Shown here piece by piece: positions 4,879 to 10,066 of a stretch of DNA of 10,066 bases; the first letter of the stretch is position 1; the number at the start of each line of letters is the position of its first letter. The notes beneath the pieces are model-generated. The model did no database searches. It was given only the letters and a program-made list of their open reading frames with translations, and was not told where the DNA came from. The DNA comes from CAYVJW01 sp964451885 (GTDB taxonomy: Bacteria; Patescibacteriota; Gracilibacteria; UBA4473): positions 1 to 10,066 of the forward strand of contig CAYVJW010000056.1 in the NCBI GenBank assembly GCA_964451885.1, written 5' to 3'. Made by a program: the position numbers and the translations under genes.

Positions 4879-6664
4879 AACCAATCACCGCCTTAATCCT
4901 CCTCACTCCCCGGCTGGAGCTTTGTTCTTTTTTTATCTTGAATGATTTTAAATCTCCCGTCCGGGCTGTATGCGGGCCTCCGCAGATTTCTTTTGGAAAA
5001 TTTCCCATTGTGTAGACTTTTACTCTTGCTCCATATTTGTGTCCGAACAGGCCGATTGCCCCCTCTGCATTAGCTTCTTCTACGGTCATTTCTTCGCATT
5101 GGATCGAAACATCAGCTTCAATGGCTTCATTCACATATTTTTCAACCGCCTCAATTTCTTCCGGAGTCATTTTTTCTTCGTAGCAAAAATCAAAACGCAA
5201 TCGCTCCGGGGTAATGTTTGAACCTTTTTGCTCTACGTGCTCTCCCAGCACTTTACGCAATGCCGCATGGAGCAGGTGGGTAGCCGTATGCAATTTTGCT
5301 TCTTTCTCTGAATCCTCTCCCGAAAGCCCTCCGGCAAACTTTTTTTCGGCGCCCATACGAGATTTTTCCTGATGGGTCTTAAAAGACGCCTTAAACTCCG
5401 CTTCGTCTACTTTCAGCCCTTTTTCTTCCGCCAGTTCCGCTGTCATTTCCCAGGGAAAACCATAGGTTTCATATAAGAAAAACGCCTGGTCTCCCGGTAT
5501 TTTTTCGGTGTATTTTTGCGCAATTCTTTCAAACTCTTTTTCTCCAGCTTCCAATGTCTTTTGAAATTGATTTTCTTCCCGTTTTAATTCCGCTAAAACA
5601 AAATCACGGTTTTGCATTATTTCCGGGTAATGTCCCGATAATTTTTCAATAGCCGCTTCTGCGACTTCGCAACATAAATCCTCCACCACTCCTATTTTTC
5701 GCCCGTGCCGAATAGCTCGCCTGATTAATCTCCGAAGGATGTATCCTTGATCCACATTCGAAGACATTATCCCGTCAGCTAACATTACGACTGCACTTCT
5801 CAAATGATCTGCAATAATTCGTGCCAAAATATGTCTCTCTGATCCACCATTAGGGTCCTCGGCAATTTCAGAATGCCCGGAAACTTTGGCTATCTTCTTT
5901 AAAATGCCTTCAAAGGCATCTGTCTGATACACTGACTTTTGACCGTTTAAAATGAAGACTGTTCGCTCCAGTCCCATTCCTGTATCTATGTTTGGGAAGG
6001 GGAGCGACTCCAGTGTTCCGCCCTCTTTTCTATTAAACTGCATAAAAACATCGTTCCAGATTTCCACCCATCTTGAATCTTCATAGGTTTCTTGAAAATT
6101 TTCCGGCGCTACCGTATCCCCTGTCCAATAAAACATTTCCGTATCCGGCCCACAAGGACCGACTTCTCCTTTCGCCCACCAGTTGTCTTCTTTTCCCAGG
6201 TAAGCAATCCTGGAGTTTGGCATTCCGAGTTCTTCCCATATACGAGCCGAATCTTCATCACGGGACGCGTCTTTATCTCCCGCAAATACAGAAACAGCCA
6301 GTTTTTCAAGAGGAAGATTTAAAACTTCCGTCAAAAACTCAAACGACCAGGGAATTTGTTCTTCTTTAAAATAAGCTCCCTGAAGCGACCAATTTCCCAG
6401 CATTTCAAAGAAAGTCAGGTGCGTTGCGTCTCCCACTTCCTCAATATCTCCGGTTCGAATACATTTCTGTGCATTTGCCAATCTAGTACCGGCAGGATGC
6501 CTTTCTCCCATAAGATATGGTACTAACGGATGCATCCCAGCATTTATAAAAAGAGCCGTCGGATCATTGTCCGGTACTACCGCCCCGCTGGGAATAATGG
6601 CATGCGCTTTTGATTTCCAGAAATCGAGCCACAGCTTACGCAAATTATCGGTAGTATATTTCAT
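4877..6664 (-). CDS. alaS: Alanine--tRNA ligase, short form lacking the C-Ala domain
   Basis: The 595-aa enzyme charges tRNA-Ala with alanine in the cytoplasm. The N-terminal class II catalytic core has THLTFFEMLGNWS (motif 2 region) and GMGLERT (motif 3). The tRNA-recognition helices include YILRRLIRRAIRHGR. The editing (SAD) domain keeps its zinc and hydrolysis residues: H459xxxH463 (HTATH) and C561xxxH565 (CGGPHTARTGD, usually CGGTHV). The protein ends at RRIKAVIG, just where the editing domain closes, so the oligomerising DHHA1/C-Ala domain of 860-880-residue homologues is absent. Similarly short enzymes exist, for example in Borrelia, so this is probably a natural variant and not a break, although the stop codon touches a repeat element. 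The start is ATG 6664; no Shine-Dalgarno is seen. A double hairpin ends 8 nt upstream. It lies downstream of the KH-R3H gene on the same strand. Confidence 0.95.
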   Translation of the reverse strand: MKYTTDNLRKLWLDFWKSKAHAIIPSGAVVPDNDPTALFINAGMHPLVPYLMGERHPAGTRLANAQKCIRTGDIEEVGDATHLTFFEMLGNWSLQGAYFKEEQIPWSFEFLTEVLNLPLEKLAVSVFAGDKDASRDEDSARIWEELGMPNSRIAYLGKEDNWWAKGEVGPCGPDTEMFYWTGDTVAPENFQETYEDSRWVEIWNDVFMQFNRKEGGTLESLPFPNIDTGMGLERTVFILNGQKSVYQTDAFEGILKKIAKVSGHSEIAEDPNGGSERHILARIIADHLRSAVVMLADGIMSSNVDQGYILRRLIRRAIRHGRKIGVVEDLCCEVAEAAIEKLSGHYPEIMQNRDFVLAELKREENQFQKTLEAGEKEFERIAQKYTEKIPGDQAFFLYETYGFPWEMTAELAEEKGLKVDEAEFKASFKTHQEKSRMGAEKKFAGGLSGEDSEKEAKLHTATHLLHAALRKVLGEHVEQKGSNITPERLRFDFCYEEKMTPEEIEAVEKYVNEAIEADVSIQCEEMTVEEANAEGAIGLFGHKYGARVKVYTMGNFPKEICGGPHTARTGDLKSFKIKKEQSSSRGVRRIKAVIG

Positions 6665-6671
6665 TGAAAAT

Positions 6672-6763
6672 GTTGGTTCAATAGTCCCGTTAGGGCTGTT
6701 GAACCTTAATTATATGTATCTAATATTCAAGGTTCAATAGCCTTTCAGGACTATTGAACCAAC
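6672..6763. repeat. Tandem hairpins forming a long inverted repeat between the KH-R3H gene and alaS
   Basis: GTTGGTTCAATAGTCC (6672-6687) is an exact reverse complement of 6748-6763, and the inner parts of the arms also pair with few mismatches. Each arm is a hairpin alone: 6675-6687 with 6693-6705 (13 bp, two G-U), and GGTTCAATAG (6731-6740) with 6751-6760 (10 bp). The transcript could thus form two hairpins or one long stem. It fills nearly the whole gap and ends 8 nt before the alaS ATG. No T-run follows, so it is not a simple terminator. REP-like repeat or leader structure are both possible. Confidence 0.7.
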
Positions 6764-6779
6764 TGTTAGGTCCTTTTCC

Positions 6780-7229
6780 CTATTTATAAAACACCCTCAC
6801 TGATCTCTCCTCCCCTTGCCCGATAGATTCCGTTGTTAATTCCGGATAACCGTCTGAAATCCATAAATGCACAACCCTTCGAAAATAAGGACTCATTGGA
6901 GGAAGCTTTGTTTCTGATAAATTCTGGTCTTTCATTGTTTCGATATCTTCCTGGGTCTTCCTGATTATGTTTTCCTCCTGATCTTTTCGGTATCCGTCCA
7001 CATCAATGCTCACAAAAACCCTCTCAGCATTTTGTTCCCAAAGAATGTTTTTGAGTAAAATTTGCAAAGAATTCAGTACAGCTCCTCCTCTGCCTATCAA
7101 CCTGGCTGCATCATCCGTTTCTATATTTGCCCTATAATGCCCGTTTTTTTCCTCTACCGTAATGCAATCATACTTTGCTCCGAACTTGTCGAGCAATATC
7201 CGCAAAGCTTTTTGAATAATAGTTTCCAT
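6780..7229 (-). CDS. khpB: KH-R3H RNA-binding protein (Jag/KhpB/EloR family)
   Basis: The 149-aa protein has a KH domain at about 25-80, with the RNA-binding loop LIGRGGAVLNSLQ (GRGG at 46-49), and a C-terminal R3H domain with PMSPYFRRVVH (the R117xxxH121 signature) and TESIGQGEERSVRV, which binds single-stranded nucleic acid. It lacks the long N-terminal Jag_N domain of Firmicutes versions. In other bacteria the family works with KhpA and binds mRNAs affecting cell elongation and division. It is often encoded beside yidC, but not here. The start ATG 7229 lies 8 nt after a -10 box, suggesting a nearly leaderless message. A TAG stop is followed by the double hairpin and alaS on the same strand, so the two may be co-transcribed. 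Confidence 0.88.
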   Translation of the reverse strand: METIIQKALRILLDKFGAKYDCITVEEKNGHYRANIETDDAARLIGRGGAVLNSLQILLKNILWEQNAERVFVSIDVDGYRKDQEENIIRKTQEDIETMKDQNLSETKLPPMSPYFRRVVHLWISDGYPELTTESIGQGEERSVRVFYK

Positions 7230-7237
7230 GTGCTAAG

Positions 7238-7265
7238 ATTTTATAAGTTTTTTTAAAGCAGTCAA
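7238..7265 (-). promoter_or_regulatory. Promoter of the KH-R3H gene
   Basis: Read on the minus strand: -35 TTGACT (7265-7260), a 16-nt spacer, -10 TAAAAT (7243-7238). Only 8 nt separate the -10 box from the ATG, so transcription would begin at or next to the start codon. Confidence 0.55.
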
Positions 7266-7310
7266 ATTTAGAACTTAGAATTTAGAGCTTATAACGTAAT
7301 CATAATCTCC

Positions 7311-7604
7311 ATGCGTCAAAGATCTCTCTCTGTCCTCCGAGAACAAATTGACTCTATTGATGAGTCGATATTAGAATTTTTGAACAAGAGAATGAAATAT
7401 TCTATTGAAATAGCCGAGGAAAAAAGAAAGCTCGGTAAAAAAATATTTGCCCCGGAAAGAGAAAAAGCACTTTTGGAAAATTTACTTAATAAAGCGGAAG
7501 GTACGGAAGTCACTTCAAAACTAATTCACGAAATTTGGTCGAGAATTCTGAAAGCTTCCCGTGAGAAACAAATAAAAGATAATAAGGATTCTGTCATAAA
7601 ATAA
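7311..7604 (+). CDS. Chorismate mutase, AroQ class (stand-alone domain)
   Basis: The 97-aa all-helical protein matches the AroQ chorismate mutase fold, which turns chorismate into prephenate on the way to phenylalanine and tyrosine. Active-site residues can be placed: Arg10 in VLREQIDSID, Arg27 in LNKRMKYS, Lys38 in AEEKRKLG, and Arg50-Glu51 in APEREKALL. The Asp found before them in the E. coli enzyme corresponds to Ala47. No prephenate dehydratase or dehydrogenase domain is fused or nearby, and no other shikimate gene is in the window. Small AroQ-like domains can also have other roles. The start ATG 7311 follows a CATAAT by 4 nt, but no -35 is convincing. It diverges from the KH-R3H gene and its 3' end overlaps the convergent 2H gene by 11 bp. 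Confidence 0.8.
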   Translation: MRQRSLSVLREQIDSIDESILEFLNKRMKYSIEIAEEKRKLGKKIFAPEREKALLENLLNKAEGTEVTSKLIHEIWSRILKASREKQIKDNKDSVIK

Positions 7605-8241
7605 TTTCCTTCAAAACTTTCCTCTGATATTTATCATTTGTGCTTCTCGCCTTTCCGAAATGAATTTTTTCTACTTTCATAGAGGTTTGCGATAGTTTTC
7701 GGCTGAATTCGGAGTGCGTAATGATTCCAGAGCCGCATTTATTCGCATAGAGAATGGATAAATGGGGGATATAATTTTTGAACTGATATTCGGGGTTTTG
7801 GGAAAAAGGAATTGTTTTGCAAATTTCATCATGGAGCTGATAAAGTTTTCCGGTAGGGTCATGTACTTCACGATAAACAACATTCGAAAAACAATTTAAA
7901 TCCCCAAGTTCTATTTCGAATGAAGAAAAATTTTTTAGAATATTTGCTAATTCTTTTTCCATGAATTTAACGTCATTCCCCTGAAAGTGTACTCCTTTTC
8001 TTCCGGGGAGTGCGAGCGTTATGTGGAATTGTTTTGGAAAATTTAAAGTATCTCTCCGGTCTCCGCATAGTCCTTGCAGAGAGTGCGAAATGTCTTTTAT
8101 CTCAGAAGCCGTATCTCCTTCTACCGGAATTTCTATGAAATAAAGAAAATCTGGGTCTTCTTCCCAAGGGGTATTTCCAAATTTCTTGGAAAAAGTTTTC
8201 CAATTTTTTTCGAAACGTTTTTTTTGTTGTTGAATGTTCAT
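7594..8241 (-). CDS. 2H phosphoesterase (2'-5' RNA ligase-like)
   Basis: The 215-aa protein shows the two HxT/Sx tetrapeptides that define the 2H phosphoesterase superfamily: His73-Ile-Thr-Leu in FHITLALPG and His160-Leu-Ser-Ile in YIPHLSILY, 87 residues apart and each after a hydrophobic strand. Relatives hydrolyse or ligate 2'-5' bonds in RNA, open cyclic phosphodiesters, or process RNA 3' ends; the substrate here is unknown. The first 30 residues are charged and helical and precede the fold. The start ATG shares one base with the stop of the lipoprotein gene upstream (TAATG), so its translation is probably coupled to that gene. No Shine-Dalgarno site is seen. Confidence 0.8.
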   Translation of the reverse strand: MNIQQQKKRFEKNWKTFSKKFGNTPWEEDPDFLYFIEIPVEGDTASEIKDISHSLQGLCGDRRDTLNFPKQFHITLALPGRKGVHFQGNDVKFMEKELANILKNFSSFEIELGDLNCFSNVVYREVHDPTGKLYQLHDEICKTIPFSQNPEYQFKNYIPHLSILYANKCGSGIITHSEFSRKLSQTSMKVEKIHFGKARSTNDKYQRKVLKEIIL

Positions 8242-8801
8242 TATTCACATTTCTTTTGGCAATCCTCCAATATCTCAAAAGGAATTTCTGCTTCACATCC
8301 TACCACCTTCCGTTCTTTGCATTCTTTTTCGCCAAATTCAAACCCGGAAAAAAAGGCTTCGCAATTACCAATCCCCAGAACTCTCGCTTCGCATTCTCCG
8401 GAAATACTTGCCTCCGGTTTGCATAGCCCTTCGGAAACAATTTTCGCCCCATGCCTTTTGGCTTCACATTTATTCAAGTATCCGTTTTTTTGGCGGTCTT
8501 TCAAGCCGCAAACCAGGACTTGCTTTTGAGGACATTTTAAATCTTTTTCAACTACTGTTTCCATGCAAATCCCTCCTGTTTCGGGATTTTTTTCGTTATA
8601 TTTACATTCAAGTCCGGAGGCGCATTTTGCCCCGGAATTTCCTCCGCATACTTTCCCCGCTACGGATACCTTGCTGACTTTTTCTGTCTTTACGGTTTCC
8701 TCATGTGTTTTTTCCTTATGAGGATGATCGTGTTCCGCATAAGGATTAAAGTGGCATCCGGTGAGGGAAAATAAGACCAAAACAAAAACAACCTTTTGCA
8801 T
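8241..8801 (-). CDS. Cys-rich lipoprotein with Kazal-like and Kunitz-like protease-inhibitor patterns
   Basis: The 186-aa precursor begins with a short lipoprotein signal, FVLVLFSLTGC, with lipobox LTGC; cleavage would leave lipid-modified Cys16, so the protein is exported and membrane-anchored. A His-rich linker follows (17-33, HFNPYAEHDHPHKEKTH), possibly metal-binding. Three Cys-rich units come next: CGGNSGAKCASGLECK (52-79), like the knot of follistatin or IGFBP modules; residues 90-127 with C-P...VCG...Y-x-N-x-C-x-A...G...G-x-C, a Kazal signature; and 147-185 with GC-x5-F-x5-C-x3-C, recalling the end of a Kunitz domain. Kazal and Kunitz modules inhibit serine proteases. Fifteen cysteines imply disulfides outside the cytoplasm. 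It is the first gene of a pair with the 2H phosphoesterase. The Kazal match is fair and the Kunitz match tentative. Confidence 0.7.
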   Translation of the reverse strand: MQKVVFVLVLFSLTGCHFNPYAEHDHPHKEKTHEETVKTEKVSKVSVAGKVCGGNSGAKCASGLECKYNEKNPETGGICMETVVEKDLKCPQKQVLVCGLKDRQKNGYLNKCEAKRHGAKIVSEGLCKPEASISGECEARVLGIGNCEAFFSGFEFGEKECKERKVVGCEAEIPFEILEDCQKKCE

Positions 8802-8888
8802 TTGACAATTTTTTGAGAGCTTAAAGTTAATTTTTTAGAGAAAAATATCAAGCACTTTGTTTGGACTATCCGAACATTTATTTAAAAT
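8802..8888 (+). promoter_or_regulatory. Candidate ruvC promoters
   Basis: Two candidates precede ruvC. A perfect -35 TTGACA (8802-8807) has a weak -10 GTTAAT after 18 nt (8826-8831). Nearer the gene, a -10 TAAAAT (8883-8888) lies exactly 8 nt before the ATG, with only a poor -35 TTGGAC (8861-8866, 16-nt spacer). The second spacing copies the KH-R3H promoter and would give a leaderless message. Which one is used cannot be decided by eye. Confidence 0.4.
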
Positions 8889-8896
8889 AACAAAAA

Positions 8897-9361
8897 ATGA
8901 AGCTTCTTGGTATCGACCCTGGATACGAACGGTGCGGATTTGCCTTTCTGGAAAAATCCCAAAACCGGCTCACTTTACATAACTACGGCGTCATAAAAAC
9001 CTCCGCTCAAAAAGACTTTTCAAATCGGCTCACAGAAATTGCCGAAGACTTCGAAAAACTTCTCCAAAAGCACACACCAGATATTCTTTCTATTGAAGAT
9101 TTATTCTTTGTCACAAACATCACAACCGGATTAAAGGTCGCGCAAGTACGGGGGACTTTAGTCTATCTGGCAAAAAGATCAGGCATCCGGATCTATGAGC
9201 CAAAACCCGTAGAAATAAAATCCGTCTTCACGGGAAACGGAAAGGCCGATAAGACCGAGATGAAAAAAATGGCGCAAATAATCTTTCAACTCGATAAAAT
9301 TCCCGCACAGGATGATGCGGTAGATGCAATTGCAGCGGCTTTTTGGGCGGCACAGAGATGA
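8897..9361 (+). CDS. ruvC: Holliday junction resolvase RuvC
   Basis: The 154-aa endonuclease cuts Holliday junctions symmetrically as part of the RuvABC complex during recombination repair. All four acidic catalytic residues of the RNase H-like fold are present: Asp7 (LGIDPG), Glu67 (SIEDLFF), and Asp140 and Asp143 (QDDAVDAIA). The segment KVAQVRGTLVYLAKRSG and the basic stretch GNGKADKTEMKKM are also typical. The length is normal for bacteria (about 150-175). ATG 8897 is certain from the conserved N-terminus. ruvA and ruvB are not adjacent in this window. It is divergent from the lipoprotein gene, with 95 bp between the two starts, and ends in TGA. Confidence 0.95.
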   Translation: MKLLGIDPGYERCGFAFLEKSQNRLTLHNYGVIKTSAQKDFSNRLTEIAEDFEKLLQKHTPDILSIEDLFFVTNITTGLKVAQVRGTLVYLAKRSGIRIYEPKPVEIKSVFTGNGKADKTEMKKMAQIIFQLDKIPAQDDAVDAIAAAFWAAQR

Positions 9362-9373
9362 TTGAACCCTGAG

Positions 9374-9403
9374 TGCCACCCTCCCTGCTTTAGGGGTTTG
9401 GCA
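9374..9403. terminator. Imperfect hairpin between convergent genes
   Basis: TGCCA-CCCT (9374-9382) can pair with AGGG...TGGCA (9392-9403) with a 3-nt bulge. It sits between the end of ruvC and the convergent downstream ORF. No T-run follows directly on the plus strand; a T-rich stretch is about 30 nt further on. A terminator role is only plausible. Confidence 0.3.
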
Positions 9404-9467
9404 GAAAATAAGTTACCAAGTTTAATAAGATTTTTCTTTTTATTAGTCATTTATTTAAACTTAAAAA

Positions 9468-9851
9468 TTAAACAGACTTTGTCATTTTTTGATCAAGAAG
9501 GTTCGTTTTTGAAAGCTGCATATAACCGTAATCACTAGGAATATAAACAGTTGGATTACTCCCTCGCGACAATCTGTCTCTATCTATAACAGTTTTTAAT
9601 GTACTGCCTTTCCCATCGCGGCTCAAATATATTAATCCGATTTTTTCTGTTAAAAATGGAAATCTTGTTACTGTCCCTCCACCACCCTTTAAACCCAAAA
9701 CTGTACCCAAAAAATCTGAACCATGAATATTCCCGTAATTGCCTACTCCATATTGACCATACTCGGATTGTCCTATAGTTGAGCCCCCTTCGAAAACTAT
9801 AAAAAAACACAAAGCTATATTGCTAGAAATTCTAACAAATGCAAATTTCAT
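9468..9851 (-). CDS. Hypothetical protein, possibly exported, Gly/Tyr-rich
   Basis: I do not recognise this family. The frame is open from a stop at 10016-10014 down to 9468. I chose ATG 9851 (127 aa) because it begins with a basic residue and a hydrophobic run, MKFAFVRISSNIALCFFIVF, that could be a signal peptide or membrane anchor. A GTG at 9959 would give 163 aa with a Pro/Asn-rich extension and an internal rather than N-terminal hydrophobic segment. After it comes a Gly/Tyr/Gln-rich stretch, GQSEYGQYGVGNYG, then GLKGGGGTV and a possible beta-rich region with LIYLSRDGKG. Such composition is common in surface proteins. It could also be a decayed gene, since its start is unclear and no neighbour supports it. 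Confidence 0.4.
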   Translation of the reverse strand: MKFAFVRISSNIALCFFIVFEGGSTIGQSEYGQYGVGNYGNIHGSDFLGTVLGLKGGGGTVTRFPFLTEKIGLIYLSRDGKGSTLKTVIDRDRLSRGSNPTVYIPSDYGYMQLSKTNLLDQKMTKSV

Positions 9852-9959
9852 CCCAAAAAACGGCCTGAGTAAAAAATTTCTGGCCCAATTAATCCAATTT
9901 TTTGGATTTATGGGGGTATCAGGGGTAAAATCTGTCGGATTTTTGGTATTGGGACACAC

Positions 9960-10066
9960 TCCTCCTAGTTGTTTTCGGGAGTGATTAATTAGAACACGAT
10001 TATTAGAATCGGCTTAACCCAAGTTCGACAAATATTTTGTACACATTAGCTCCCAGAGAGGGCTAA
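9960..10066. other. Window edge with no assignable gene
   Basis: This stretch holds a short stem CACTCC/GGAGTG around 9955-9983 and, at the very end, TTAGC (10046-10050) able to pair with GCTAA (10062-10066). Neither has a T-run or a recognisable RNA fold. No tRNA or ORF is evident. Confidence 0.3.

Noticed and set aside
6675..6705. tRNA-like element suggested by the GGTTCAA of a T-arm
   Set aside because: No acceptor, D or anticodon arms can be drawn; the bases belong to the tandem hairpins.
8074..8677. Two plus-strand ORFs of about 150 aa opposite the lipoprotein and 2H genes
   Set aside because: Antisense shadows of genes with clear signal peptide and catalytic motifs; the translations look compositionally random.
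1..10066. CRISPR array or rRNA genes
   Set aside because: No regularly spaced direct repeats or rRNA-like conserved stretches were seen on either strand.

Overview
The window looks like a chromosomal segment of a small-genome bacterium, probably of the Candidate Phyla Radiation (Patescibacteria; Peregrinibacteria-like is my best guess, not proven). The reasons are an alanyl-tRNA synthetase that stops after the editing domain (595 aa), a sparse mix of housekeeping genes on both strands, very few convincing Shine-Dalgarno sites, several starts lying only 8-11 nt after a -10 box, and a stand-alone chorismate mutase. TGA is used as an ordinary stop (for example in hicA and ruvC), so the Gracilibacteria code in which UGA means glycine does not fit.

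Left third (1-2900), accessory and mobile: the 3' part of a transglutaminase-like gene; a compact hicA-hicB toxin-antitoxin operon whose consensus promoter is embedded in a perfect 13-bp inverted repeat; a good promoter driving a gene cut short after 24 codons by the left end of an IS3-family element; a decayed IS3 orfA; and a 30-bp perfect inverted repeat whose arms are themselves hairpins.

Centre (2740-4681): a radical SAM/SPASM protein followed closely by a DUF169-family protein. The region ahead of them is the most striking non-coding feature. A 27-codon ORF with tandem Trp codons sits directly against four mutually complementary segments that form either a leader hairpin plus a terminator or a 12-bp antiterminator, the layout of a trp-type transcription attenuator.

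Right half (4721-9361), core genes: a MITE-like inverted repeat touching the alaS stop codon; alaS and a KH-R3H protein (Jag/KhpB family) on the minus strand with a double hairpin between them; a chorismate mutase on the plus strand; a minus-strand pair made of a Cys-rich lipoprotein with protease-inhibitor-like patterns and a 2H phosphoesterase, coupled by a one-base stop/start overlap; and ruvC on the plus strand. The last 700 bases hold an unrecognised, possibly exported minus-strand protein and an edge with no assignable gene.

All family calls come from reading motifs in the translated sequence; no database search was possible.
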